From Cymbomonas tetramitiformis (taxonomy: Eukaryota; Chlorophyta; Pyramimonadophyceae; Pyramimonadales; Pyramimonadaceae): 64,000 bases of DNA. Positions 1 through 10,618 of this stretch are shown piece after piece. The number at the start of each line of letters is the position of its first letter. The first letter of the stretch is position 1. The stretch spans positions 38,258 through 102,257 of the forward strand of contig LGRX02028782.1 in NCBI GenBank assembly GCA_001247695.2, given 5' to 3'. Made by a program: the position numbers and the translations under genes. Below the pieces are notes generated by a model. That model was not told the origin of the DNA, made no database searches, and saw nothing but the letters and a program-made list of their open reading frames with translations.

Positions 1-91
1 GGCGGCTTTATTGTTATCGTTTGCAGAATATCAAGAAGCATGAAGATGGTCAACGCGCAAAATTAGGTTAAAGTGCAAAAGTCCTCGGTAA

Positions 92-1000
92 GTATGGCCA
101 TACCCCGCCCATACTTGGTAGACAGCATGGATCCGCTGATCTGCGGATACTTCTCCGCCCGCCTTGCAGATCAGGGCCGCAGTGACACGCGCGGCATGTT
201 GTCACCGGTGTACTTGCACAGTCTTCAAAGTCAGTACTTCATGTAAAAACATGAAGTACTGAACTGAACGATATGAAGTACACAAGGACATTACACACGA
301 ATCCCGCGCATATCGATTGAAGTGCTTGCAACCTTCAGCTCCGGCGTCAAAGCATGATGCCATACTAACTCATTATATTGGCAAGATTACATACGCAATT
401 TATGACAATTGTAAGCGAGATGGAGCAATGGTAGCTCAAGCAGCCCGTGTGCTGAAAAATGCTGGTTCGAATCCCGCTCTCGCTGAAATATATAATATTA
501 AATATCGTTTTAATACGGGCATACCGATGCAGTACTTAAACGATGCGTATGGCGAAACTTGTCCCGTACTACATAGAATACGGTTATGATATGGCCGTAC
601 CTACACAGTACATACCATGCACCGTATGGCCATACTTTGGCAATACCTTTGAATAGTATGGCCGTACTAGGTACGGTACAGGTAGGGCCTTTCAAAGCCA
701 ATGTTTATCAAAATATGGCTATATTAATGCAATACTAACGGGCCAGGTACGGCCATATATATCCGGTATTAAACTATGGTATGGCCATACTAATGAAGTA
801 CACAGAGACCGGTACGGCCATACCAGGTAGGGCCATGCCAAGACAATATACATCAATGGTATTGCCAAGGTTCGGCCATACCAGGTACGGCCTAACCTGA
901 ACCCCACTTACCCCGTACTTTTTCGAACACACAAAGGACAGCCCTAACTAGGCCATACCTGGTACAGTACCTAGTATCGCCTAGGTATGGCCTTACCAAC
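92..1000. repeat. Dispersed palindromic GTATGGCCATAC motif cluster
   Basis: About ten copies of a dyad-symmetric motif of the form GGTAYGGCCRTACC occur here. Perfect copies of GTATGGCCATAC lie at 92-103, 624-635 and 779-790; variants occur near 591, 656, 746, 811, 871 and 951-995. No convincing gene is present: the longest reading frame (317-589) has no recognisable domain. The segment lies beyond the 3' end of the CACTA-type transposase gene, so I infer sub-terminal repeats of that element, which in known CACTA elements bind a second protein (TNPA). No terminal CACTA inverted repeat was found in the window. Confidence 0.6.
231..262. repeat. Perfect 14-bp stem, 4-nt loop hairpin
   Basis: Positions 231-244 and 249-262 are exact reverse complements separated by AAAA. 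The arm reads TCAGTACTTCATGT. It would fold into a stable hairpin in single-stranded DNA or RNA. It sits inside the palindrome-rich flank of the CACTA-like element; function unknown. Confidence 0.75.
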
Positions 1001-1023
1001 AAATTCCTGTTTTTGTAGGGGAA

Positions 1024-1361
1024 CTTGCTAGTACGAGGAATGAAGCTCGTACCCGGAGGTTCAACGGCTTGGAACCCCATAGGACCGGTCTCTGCGCAGG
1101 ACGGGCGTGGGTTTCAAAAGATTCCAAGCCCTTGGACCTTGCTAGTACGAGGAATGAAGCTCGAACCCGGAGACTCCACGGCTTGGAACCCCATAGGACC
1201 GCTCATTGCGCAGCACGGGCGTGGGTTTCAAAAGTTTCCAAGCCCTTGGACCTTGCTAGTACGAGGAATGAAGCTCGAACCCGGAGACTCCACGGCTTGG
1301 AACCCCATAGGACCGCTCATTGCGCAGCACGAGCGTGGGTTTGAAGATTGCAAGCCCTTGG
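1024..1361. repeat. 114-bp tandem repeat, three copies
   Basis: The word CTTGCTAGTACGAGGAATGA begins at 1024, 1138 and 1252, giving an exact 114-bp period (38 codons). The multiple of three leaves open frames on both strands, but I see no protein signature and read it as a non-coding tandem repeat. Each unit ends in the dyad motif CCAAGCCCTTGG that also recurs outside the array. Confidence 0.85.
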
Positions 1362-1846
1362 AGCTCTCTGGGTCTGAGATTTGAAGTCTGAAACTGGAAG
1401 GTTCCAAGCCTTTGGAACCCCATAGGTCCAGTCTCTGGGCAACACGGGAGCGTGTTCGGAAATTCCAAGCCCTTGGAACATCCCGATCTGAGAGTGGAAC
1501 GCTCTGAACAAATGCTTGATATATAGACTGACAATTCTCTGGACCCGATCATTCTCGCTACGTACAGTTAAAGACCGTCCAAGCCTTTGGAACACCTTTG
1601 GAAGTGATATCATATAGGGTCCAGGCTTAGTCCAATAGTTTGGACCCCCCTCGGAACTTACGTTTGACGGATTCCAAGCCGCATCCAAACCGTTGGAACC
1701 CCTTTGGAACTCCAGGTAAGTTAGTATTATCTATACAATGCGTGTTATATATTACAGTATATTTACAACTTGTAGGTTCTGGCTTGGCAGCACGTGGTGC
1801 TCAACGAAACCGATACACTACCGCCTCGAGCGAGGCAACAAGTTAG
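1362..1846. repeat. 3' flank of CACTA gene with CCAAGC/CTTGG dyads
   Basis: No gene is visible. Inverted words of the type TTCCAAGCCTTTGGAAC recur (near 1404, 1468, 1578, 1670 and 1695), related in their outer letters to the GC-rich palindromes in the introns of the neighbouring transposase gene. Confidence 0.5.
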
Positions 1847-2261
1847 CTAATCTTCGTCATCAGAACTACTATCGCCGATGTCGCCGACAAAATCGACGTA
1901 GCGGTCAAGCACGACGGCAATCACGTCTGCCCGATGTCGAGTATTTATTGGAACCGTGTTACCGGTATACCGTGAAAACCGCAAAGGCTTCCATGGAATG
2001 GGCGCCACGACCACTTGATTGTTGATGTCCTTCGCTTCGATGAATGCATCTTTGGTCTCCCATGGCATATCGGTGCGCAGGTAGATGTTTTGCGTGACCG
2101 GATCGGAAAGAGCGGCTTCGAGGGGAAACCATCTACACTTCACCAGAATATACGTGTCAGTGTGCACAACAAGCTTGACGATCTTCAGAATTTCGCCATA
2201 CCTGCCATCAGAAGTGAAAGAATCATGAACACCTGCAAATCGAGATCTACAGGGACGCTTT

Positions 2262-5200
2262 AGTCCGGGCGTTTGGAACCGTGTGGTGCCAACGTTCCGG
2301 GCGCCCGGAACATATGCATCAGATTGTTAAATTTAAACAGGATTCGTGAACCGTAGCTTTACCATGGTCCAAACGCCCGGAACCATTACTCCACTCTAAA
2401 ACAGACGTCTGGAACATGTATAGTTAGCATGTCTCACCTGTCCTGGTCGTCTACTTGCTGCTTCTGTACATTCCAGACTTTAAAGACAGACTTGAAATAT
2501 CGATGACAAGTGGCCTTGTTCCTGTCCTTTTCCAGCGATCTGTAATGAAAATTGCGAACTTTGACGTAAGCATACTCTGTCCACCTTCTCGGTGGTGCCA
2601 AGGCGTAACTCCTTTCCATCTCCGTAAACGGAATGACTTCCCCTGTGACGGGACTCTTGCGCCAGGTTTCAGGTTGAAGAAAAGTCGGCCTCATCGAGAT
2701 TTGACCTGGGCCTCTGCCCGTGCCGCGACGAGCCGCCAAGCGACGTCGGTTTTGTCTAATGTTCCTGCATGGTCCAAATGCGGGGAGTTAGTGTTCCGGG
2801 CGCTCGGACGTAGCTTCCGGGCGAGGGGAACACCACTAAACTGAGTATTGAAAGTCAAAAAAGCTTCGGTCAAGCAAACACGAATACCTCGTGTAATGGT
2901 CTTCAGCACGGTGAAATTCTCTGACAATGTTCCCGTACCACTCCACGTTTGTAGCCAGCCAAGCTTGTATCTCCTTCTTATCATCTACGCACAGCGAAAA
3001 GGAAATGTGTTAAACAATGCCTGCTTTTGACGAAACAATTCCAAAAGCCGGGAATGTACCCGGAACCAAGGTTCCGGGGGCTCGGAATGATGTGGATGGA
3101 ACGAGCCCTCTTGGCTTGGGCTTTGTCTAATTAATATTCCAAGCAGGTTCCAATGGGTTGGATCTACGTTTCTAATACGGTTCCAAGCGCCTGGACCAAA
3201 ACTGGACGATCTTCACTAAAGTCTGGACCGTACCTGGCGTCGAATAGAGAAGCTTGCCCTTCCTCTCGTTGCCGGTCGCCAACATCAGGGACACGGTGTT
3301 CTCGCTACGTGGTTGGCTAATGGTTGGTGGCGAACCACTCGCCTGTATCAAGTGGTATAAGCCGCGTACCAGACTTACCATGCGTTTCAACTCCACCCCT
3401 TTCATCATGCTGGCGACGGGGTGCGAGCGAGTCCTGATGATCCGTCTCAGCTCGCCGAAGAAGCTCTCGGGAGCGAACATCCAAAGATCGGGAATTGGCC
3501 CTTCGTCACGCATCTGATCTGGAATATGAACGAGCTGGTGCGTTGCAATGACGAAAAGCTCAGGCGAGAGTTCAGCTTCCATGATGTCACGGACTTCCAA
3601 TGCCCTTTTCTTCAAGGCGTCCATGCCAGTTTTATGATGCTGAACCGCACGCCCAAAACGGAAATCAGTATAGCCTGAATGGAAAAGTTCCGTGCGACCG
3701 GAACATTGGTCCAACGTGCATCCTGGCGCCCGGAACCGTTAATCCAATCCGAAGCACATGAACATGAGCAACAACCATAAAGAAAAGTCCGAACGTCCGG
3801 AGTATGGCCTCCAAACGGTTCCAAGCGCCCGGAACATGGGGTAAGCAGTGAATAAGTGTTTATACTCACATCGATATCAATGGTTCTGCTCACAATCTCG
3901 CGGACCACCGTAGTATATTTCCCAACGTATGAAGCGAATTCCGGCTGTAGCACATGGCCATCACTGTTCATCCACGCGCTGACAATCGACATGAGTCCAG
4001 TTGTGATAGCAACTACGCCATGATGTGCTTTTAACTTGCGTGGCGTAGTTTGTGTTCCCGCCTTGATTTGCAGAAACTTCCTCCCAATCGGCCCCGAATC
4101 TCGGGTAAACTTGAGCGCTCTTACCCATGGGATAATCTCCTTCAAGGCCTCCTTAGAAGGGGACCACGGAGAGGGTTTTACTACAAGAGACAGATCCCAC
4201 ACACACGCACACAACCTATCCTGGTTCAATACGAAACCTATACCATCTTAATTCATTCATGAAGAAACGTTCCGGGCGTTCGGAACCCACCCTCCAACGT
4301 GTAACAGGGGTGTGGATTATCTACATTCATTCAGAAAATAATAGCATTCCGGGCGTTTGGAACGCGCCATCCAACGTGTGACAGGGGTGTGGACCATCTA
4401 CATTCATTCAGAAAATAGCATTCCGGGCGTTTGGAACCCTTACACCACCGTCTATCAGGGGTTTGGACCATCATTATATTGGACGGGTGGTGTACTCACA
4501 TCTCAGCCGTTCTGCTGGGCTCCGGTTGTCATTTTCATTCCTCCTTGGTATAGGAATAAGCCACGACCTGTGCATCTGATAGGCCCTTGCAAAGTTTCGG
4601 CACTTTAAATTCCAGTCATCACCGAGAATCGCTGACATAATCCGGCAGGAGTTGTTGGACAAGATGTGCATGACGTCGAAAAGCAAGTCGCGTGGCAAAT
4701 TAAACTTCTCAATCTTGGTAAAAGCACTCGATCCTTTGATCCCACTCCGTGCCATTTTGTCCTTAATGACTTCCGGATGCATACCCGCTTCGATCATCCC
4801 GTCGTGCAGGTGCTGCAACTCCCTCACTTCTTTGTCCGTTCTCATCGCTGGCTCTTCACCTGCAAACATCATAAAAAACACGATACAGTTGAAAGATTAT
4901 TGTGTAAAACCACGAGTACACAGGTCCGGCCGTGGGTTGCATGGGTTCCGGGCGTGTGGAATTACTAGCTTTGATCTCTCCATATTTTCCCTATAATGGT
5001 CCGACCGGCCGGAACCGGGGTTCCCGACGGCTGGAAGTACAGTCAGAAATATTTTGAAATCTGTCCAACCGTCCGAATACATACTAGGAAGAATGCAGCA
5101 GGGATCAGACTTACTTGGATTTTGTTGTAGCATCTGCGCGTAAATCGTCTTCTGCATGCAAGACTCTGCATTTGTTGTCCCGACAATCCAACATTTGGAA

Positions 5201-6930
5201 CATCCCATCCTCGCGTTTGTTCCATACACGTTCCCCGCTTCGGTCAATCCGACATAATCCTCGAGCACCTTGTACAACTTGACTCGAACGGTGAAAGGCT
5301 TGTTTTCGATAACGTCCCACACCCGGCAACCGTTCTTTTCGATGTCAATAATCTCGTCCACGAACTTGTGGTAGAAGAGTTGGGCATCTTTGGGTTTGCC
5401 ATCAATAATGCCCCAAAGCACAATGAACTCGCTTTTGCCTCGAAGATGTGCAGGGTAATTCACCACTTAGCAGGTTATAGGTGTCACAGATCCCAGTTTA
5501 TCTTTGAATTTCTTGATGCCGTCCGCGCATAACACCACAGAGAGGTTGCGCTTGTCCTTGAAGAACTCCGGGTCCTCGAGCATGGTCCTCTGCCAGCTTC
5601 GTGAATCTACACCCGCACTAACATGTCTTACTCCAACCGGTCGGATTAGGTATTCCACACGCTCGGACTATGCTAAGACAACAAAACAGGTTGTTGTAAC
5701 ATATCCATACGACCAGACGCATATTCCACACAGATAAAACGCCGTTCCGGGCGCCCGGAACGTGCCATCCATGCAGATTTACTCGCAATTATCTTTGTTA
5801 ATCTACATCCGCAAAATTCCAAACGGCCGGAATTCCCGGTCCAAACGTTTGGACTATACCAAGACAACCAAAATGGGTGTTGTGACATATCCAAACGGCC
5901 GGACGCATGTTCCATCCGGGTGGAGGCATGGATCCGGGCGCCCGGAATAGGCAATCCATGCAGTCTAATTGACAGTGTTTACTCACCTAATATTCCAGTG
6001 CTTCTGACGATCGGCTCATCCAAGTCAACTTTCTCCCATGAACGTGCCATCTGTGCCTGCACCGGATCCATGAAAAGGGCCTCCAGTATCCTTGTCCACG
6101 GCCACCAGCGGAAAACGCACTTGGCCCTTCCGGGTTCCCACTTGCCATCGACCATTGATGGCTCCTTGAACCGGCCGTGGTTGCATTTCGGACACGTCGG
6201 TGCCTCTTCGGGAAGCAGATCTTTGAAAAGAAAATTGCACTTCTGGCACACATCGATCTCGTTGTACTTCATGAGGAAATCCTTGAAAAACCGCAGGCAC
6301 GCTTGGTAGGTATGAGGTAGTGCTACCTCGTCATCGGTCGAGATTGATTCATCTTCGACCTCCAAGCCGCATACTCGACGTCGCAGGATTTCCAGGATTG
6401 TGTCAAAGTACGTCTGGGTCGAGTTATGGTTGGAGTGGGCCTCAAGTAGATCCAGTATGAAGCGGTTTGCAAGGGTAGTCGATTTGTCATACACATCTCC
6501 TCCCTCCTGCAATTTAGTCACACAGCATCTGATTGATTTTGGTCCAGAGGGGTTCCACACGTAGGGACGCACCGTTCCAATGTGTTGGAATAGTGATATA
6601 GTGCAGTTTTCGGAAGGCATTCAATCTGCGCGTATTGAACTTACCATGCTGAATTCCGGGTCCCTTGTTCGGTCGTTTTCACGTTGCTCGCGCGCATCAC
6701 TTTCCTCCTCCTAGAATACGGCGGGCATCCACTCCCATCAACCCAGCAATCCTGAACTAATAAGATGCGATGTAAGAATCTGGCTTACAGTGATGGCTCT
6801 AAAGGTGTTCCAAAGGCTTGGACGATGCTTGGACTCTTCTTCGCGGGGGAATCCAAGGGTGTTCCAAAGGCTTGGACGGAGCTTGGATATTGTTAAACAA
6901 TGGTTCCAACGGCTTGGACGGGATTTAGAA
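2262..6930. repeat. GC-rich palindromes TTCCGGGCGCCCGGAA, confined to introns
   Basis: More than twenty copies of a dyad motif with outer letters GTTCC...GGAAC occur between exons. Examples: perfect 18-mer at 2294-2311, perfect 20-mer CGTTCCGGGCGCCCGGAACG at 5743-5762, and variants near 2271, 2370, 2795, 3070, 3735, 3819, 4268, 4349, 4421, 4947, 5005, 5825, 5935, 6558, 6805, 6858 and 6900. All nine introns of the TNP2-like gene hold at least one, and I found none inside its exons. Copies also lie 5' of the gene (7636, 7760). Likely protein-binding or self-spreading repeats of the element. Confidence 0.75.
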
Positions 6931-7151
6931 CTCACCGAGTCGGACGATGCATACTCAATCGGGCTGAAGAAGTTTTCACGGATCTTCCGGAGCATCCGTT
7001 CGGCATGGTCATGAAGATATGTGTCATCCTCGTGTTCTTCCTCTTCGTCCGTCTCTGATGGTGGATCCGTTTCACCGTCATCATTCACACTTTCGGCACC
7101 GTCAAAAGAGTCGTTTTCTTCATGATCTCGGTCATTGGAGAGGCGTGCGAC

Positions 7152-7429
7152 CAGGGAAGAAGGCTTACCGTGAGAGGCCGGCCCGGGGCCGTTTGAAGTC
7201 AGCCCGGGCCGGTTGCGGGCCGCTCGATTGTTGGATGCGGGCCGTCTCTCAAGGGTCCCGATTATGAAAATTTTCGTGAAAATTGTGCGATTTTTATGAT
7301 CTTGCCATAGTTAAAATTAAAATTTTGCGCCTGCGGCGGGCAAATTTGAAGATTGGCCGGGCTGGCCGAAAGTGGGCCAGTAAAAATTCAAATGCGGGCC
7401 GCTTCGAAAAAAGAAAGCCTTCTTCACTG
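7152..7429. mobile_element. hAT-type MITE, copy 1 (278 bp)
   Basis: The left end is CAGGGAAGAAGGCTT and the right end is its reverse complement with one mismatch (AAGCCTTCTTCACTG at 7415-7429). An 8-bp target duplication CGTGCGAC flanks it at 7144-7151 and 7430-7437. An 8-bp duplication and CAG-starting inverted repeats are the hAT signature. The interior is GGCC-rich around an AT-rich core with no coding capacity. It sits inside exon 1 of the TNP2-like gene; removing it with one duplication restores the reading frame. A second copy lies at 53735-54005. Confidence 0.92.
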
Positions 7430-7832
7430 CGTGCGACGGGTGGATGTAGGATCAAATGCCGCTTAATCTGTTTTTTGGAGTAGCAAAATCGGAGTCTGCA
7501 TTGATCGCATGGGCATGGAGTGCCTTCCGCGTTCTCGTTTCGAGCTAGTCCACGCCTTTGCCCAGCCATTATTCCTGCGAATCCATGTAAGAAGTGTGAG
7601 TTGTCTGACCGGACTTGTAAGGTTTTCATATGCATTCCGGGCGCCCGGACTCGTGGTCCGGCGCGTGGGAACGTGATTCCGGGCGGCTGGAATTAAATAC
7701 CTTCAAAATTCGGCAAAAGTCCGTTTTGTCACTTTTATCTCAGGGTTTCTACGTTTTAGGCTTATTCCGGGCGCTCGGACAGGCCATGGAACACTGTGTC
7801 CATCGGTTTGGAAAAGCTATCTTAAAAATCGA

Positions 7833-8590
7833 CTATGAGGTGTCTCTCGTCACCCTTCCTCGTTCTCCCGGTTGCGTGGCCGTTTCTTCATTAGTCGCTT
7901 CATTATTTTGTGCCGGGTTCTCATTGGTTCCCGCGGCCATCATTTCATTGTCTTCGGTGTTCACGTTGTTTTCTTCAGTGGTCTGCTCGAGTTGCTCCGG
8001 TTGTTCAGGGGGGTGTTGAGTATACCATGCTTTCGTGTGTCTTGTTCAGTTTCCTTGTTGTTGGTTTCAGTTTCTTCCGCCAGCTTGTTAATTTCAGCCA
8101 TGAATTCTTGGGCTGCCTTCTGCTCGTCGCTTGTTGTGGGTTCCATTTCTTCGTTTTTGGTTCCACTCGTGTTTGTTGTGTTCTGTTTGAATATTTCCAG
8201 TTGCCCCAAGAAGAATCCATGTATGCCTTGTTGTTGTTTGGGCTGCTCAGTTGCCCTCCTCTCTGTTTTCACTCTCTTTGCAATTCTGTTGACCTCTAAC
8301 ATGAATTCATGTGCCTCCTCCTGAACGCTGTTGTTCGCACCGCCCGTGGGTTCGGGTTCCTCTTCGGGCCCCACTTTTTGAGCTGCTTGTTCATCTAGAG
8401 TCGTCGGTTTGGAAATTCCTTGGTTGGTGTCTGTTGCATGTTGTTCCCGTGGGTTTTGTGGCATTACTTCTGTTGCTTTCTGTTGTTCTTGGTCTATTAT
8501 TGCATGCAGGAGCATTTCTTCCTCTTCATTGCGTTGCTCCTCTTCTTGTTGTATTGTCTGAGTTCGTGCGTCTGTTGTGTCTCCTGTGTC
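7833..8590 (-). CDS. C-terminal low-complexity tail of the Ulp1/RNase H polyprotein
   Basis: Continues the RNase H frame past a TAG at 8591-8593 to about 8025. A run of six C then shifts the frame, and an Asn/Glu/Gln-rich tail continues to a TAG at 7833-7835. It holds two diverged copies of a segment beginning EFMLEVNRIA and EFMAEINKLA. No domain is recognised. The coding end abuts the palindrome-bearing 5' flank of the CACTA gene with essentially no 3' untranslated sequence visible. Confidence 0.5.
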
Positions 8591-9616
8591 CTATATTGTG
8601 TGGGTCATCATTTCTCGGAGTTGCATTTCCTCCTCTTCTAATTGTTGGTCTGCTCTTTGTTGTTGGTTTGTCCTGTCTCGTGTGGTGTTCACATCGGGTT
8701 CTTCGTCTTGTTCTTCGTCTGTCTTCTGGTCTACACTTTCTGTTGTTTGTTCCGTTTGTTGGCCGGCCCCCCATTTCGTCGGGTCTCCTTCTAGTTGCCC
8801 CATTTTCCTGGTGAGCCTGTTTTCTTTCATTTTGGTCGTGTCTTGAATACTTTTGGCGACTTGCTTTTGTACTCCATTGTGCCCTTTAATTTCCTGTTTG
8901 TTACCTTCCTCATTGAGCGACATTGGTTTTATTTGTATTGTATCTTGATTTTCCCAGGCCTCCGTGAGTTCACCCTTTGTGCATGCCTTCTTTGCTGCTT
9001 GGTCTGCTGCCTCGTTTCCCGCAATTCCTATGTGGGCTTTAACTTTTAGTATTCTTACTTTTGTTCCCGTGGCAATTACGCCTTCTATGTTTGTTAATAT
9101 TGCATGGAGCAGGTCTCTGTGTTGGTGCCTTTCCATGTGGTGTGGTTTCCTTCGCATTGTTTCTAGTTGTCTTATGGAGTTTAGGCTGTCTGTGCAAATG
9201 GTGAGTACTTTTTCCTCGGGCTTTTCAGGGAGTGCCGTGGCCGCGTATATTGCTATCAGCTCGGCTTTGTTTACCGACTGGTCCTCTCCTTCCCATCGGT
9301 ACCCATGTGTTTCACCTTCGCCTGTTCTGGGGTCCCAGACTGCCGCGCCCGTTGCCCATTCTTTGGTTCCTTCTTGCGTGTCTACTTCCCTTTTGCTTCC
9401 GTCTGTGTACGTGTATTTGTTTGGGTCGTGCGATCTGTTTAGCGTTGGGTATTGCGTCTGTTGTTGTTCCGCGTTTGGCGGGGTATCCCTTGGGTCCAGT
9501 GTGTTGTGGAGTCTCCATCGTCTACCTTGGCTCCCCGGTTCGTGTTCCGGCCAGAAGTGTGCTGGGTACATTACAGGCGTTTTCATCCCTATTTGGTCCC
9601 ATATGTTTTGTGCCAT
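8591..9616 (-). CDS. RNase HI domain protein (part of Ulp1/RNase H polyprotein)
   Basis: Ribonuclease H that would degrade the RNA strand of RNA-DNA hybrids. All four acidic catalytic positions are visible: TDGS near residue 72, NKAEL, CTDSLNS and GNEAADQAA, in the usual spacing of cellular and non-LTR-element RNase HI. The C-terminal third is Gln/Glu/Asp-rich. It follows the upstream reading frame (9629-10618) in the same phase, divided only by a TGA at 9629-9631. I found no reverse transcriptase before or after it, which is unusual for a transposon RNase H. Confidence 0.8.
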   Translation of the reverse strand: MAQNIWDQIGMKTPVMYPAHFWPEHEPGSQGRRWRLHNTLDPRDTPPNAEQQQTQYPTLNRSHDPNKYTYTDGSKREVDTQEGTKEWATGAAVWDPRTGEGETHGYRWEGEDQSVNKAELIAIYAATALPEKPEEKVLTICTDSLNSIRQLETMRRKPHHMERHQHRDLLHAILTNIEGVIATGTKVRILKVKAHIGIAGNEAADQAAKKACTKGELTEAWENQDTIQIKPMSLNEEGNKQEIKGHNGVQKQVAKSIQDTTKMKENRLTRKMGQLEGDPTKWGAGQQTEQTTESVDQKTDEEQDEEPDVNTTRDRTNQQQRADQQLEEEEMQLREMMTHTI

Positions 9617-9628
9617 TATTTGTCTTCT

Positions 9629-10618
9629 TCATTTGGTCCATTTTGTGTTAGCCAGTATTACCGCGGTGGCGCCCGGCTGAATTATGTCCCACTTCTTTCC
9701 TCGGTTTGCTGGGCCGTATTGGTCCCTGTCCTCTGCTTCGTCGTATCTTAGCTGTGAGTTTTCCAGCCATTGGTTCGCCTCCTCCTGCGCTTTGCTGTAT
9801 TGGTAGCATTTTCTGTTGTCCAGTTTGTTTTCTGTTTCTTGGCATTTTGTGCACATTGTGTTGGTGTGTTCATTGACCAGTTCCTCCATTGACATTACTG
9901 GCAGTTCGTACTTTTGCCACGATCTGGGGTCAATTATGCAGTCAAGTTCCCCCGTCGGTTCTGTGTGTGCATCCATTTCGTCGTTTGGGTTTGCTTCCCT
10001 GGTCGGTTGTCTCTCTATTCCCACTTTACGTACCTTACTTTGTGGGCATGTGGTGAGGGCTTGTCTTATGTATTCAGCCGCTTCATCCGGCCTCGGGCAG
10101 TGGAGCCTCCATCCCGCTTTGTTCGCAACTATTAAAATCCTCAGGTCCGGTTGCGTGTACGCGGGTTTAGGGTATTGTGTCGTTTGTGTGGTGTTTTCCG
10201 TTTCTTTTTCGTGTGTTTGGTCTTGCCGGTCCTTATGCTGCGAGCGGTGGCCGGTGTTCGTTCGAACCTCTTGTTCATCGTTCGTTGCTTCCCTCGTTTG
10301 TTGTGCCGGAGAGTTTGCCTTGTCTCTCCCTTCGTCCTTGTTCGCTATGTTGTTTGTCGGGGGCGTGTCCAGAATTTCCATCTGGTTTTCTTCATCGTCT
10401 GTGTCTTTCGCCCTGGCTGCCTGGGCTTCCATGTTCGTTTTTACCCTTATTTGGAGAGACTTTCTGTACTTGCTGACCGCTTGTCTGTCCGTGGGCCCCC
10501 ATTTGCTTACTTGCTTCGTTTGCGAAGTATGTTGGCCAGTGCCCTTCTGCTCCCTCTTGTTGGAATTGGGCCCATGCCTCCGCTGCCAGGGAGACCCATA
10601 CTCCGCAGCTGTATCCAT
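9629..10618 (-). CDS. Linker region of Ulp1/RNase H polyprotein, unknown
   Basis: Hydrophilic protein overlapping the end of the Ulp1-bearing reading frame in another phase. A one-base frameshift around 10450-10550 probably joins them. The segment starting RKSLQIRVKTN looks genuinely coding, followed by a Gln/Asn/Thr-rich stretch and a short cysteine cluster (CTKCQ, then KCYQY) near residue 260. No RT or endonuclease motif (no YxDD, no FADD) was found. It ends at a TGA in phase with the RNase H frame. Function unknown. Confidence 0.5.
   Translation of the reverse strand: MDTAAEYGSPWQRRHGPNSNKREQKGTGQHTSQTKQVSKWGPTDRQAVSKYRKSLQIRVKTNMEAQAARAKDTDDEENQMEILDTPPTNNIANKDEGRDKANSPAQQTREATNDEQEVRTNTGHRSQHKDRQDQTHEKETENTTQTTQYPKPAYTQPDLRILIVANKAGWRLHCPRPDEAAEYIRQALTTCPQSKVRKVGIERQPTREANPNDEMDAHTEPTGELDCIIDPRSWQKYELPVMSMEELVNEHTNTMCTKCQETENKLDNRKCYQYSKAQEEANQWLENSQLRYDEAEDRDQYGPANRGKKWDIIQPGATAVILANTKWTK

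Larger units (their letters stand above)
1847..7569 (-). pseudogene. CACTA (En/Spm) TNP2-type transposase gene, ten exons, broken
   Basis: DDE-type transposase of CACTA elements, cutting the element ends in the nucleus. Exons from GT-AG borders (minus strand): 7569-6936, 6710-6645, 6506-5987, 5617-5115, 4859-4500, 4180-3870, 3674-3234, 2984-2888, 2755-2438 and 2201-1847. Exon 1 has a Cys/His finger (PCPCDQC then HLILH) and an acidic stretch. Exon 3 has paired zinc-ribbon cysteines (CQKC, CPKC). Exon 4 has the CADG segment and the VNYPAHLRGK block of Transposase_21. Exon 5 has the GIKG...DVMH block. Exon 7 has HQLVHIPDQMRDEGPIPDLW. Exon 10 matches DUF4216 (YGEI..., ILVKCRWF) and ends in an acidic tail. 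The start at 7569 gives MAGQRRG just ahead of the finger. Breaks: a MITE splits exon 1 (7152-7429) and an in-frame TAA lies at 5467-5469 in exon 4. Exon 7 end and exon 8 borders are less certain than the rest. Confidence 0.85.

Noticed and set aside
317..589. 90-codon + frame in the palindrome-rich flank
   Set aside because: No domain, no codon support, and it spans palindromic repeats.
1025..1384. Open frame across the 114-bp repeats as a gene
   Set aside because: Frames are open on both strands because the period is a multiple of three; no protein feature.
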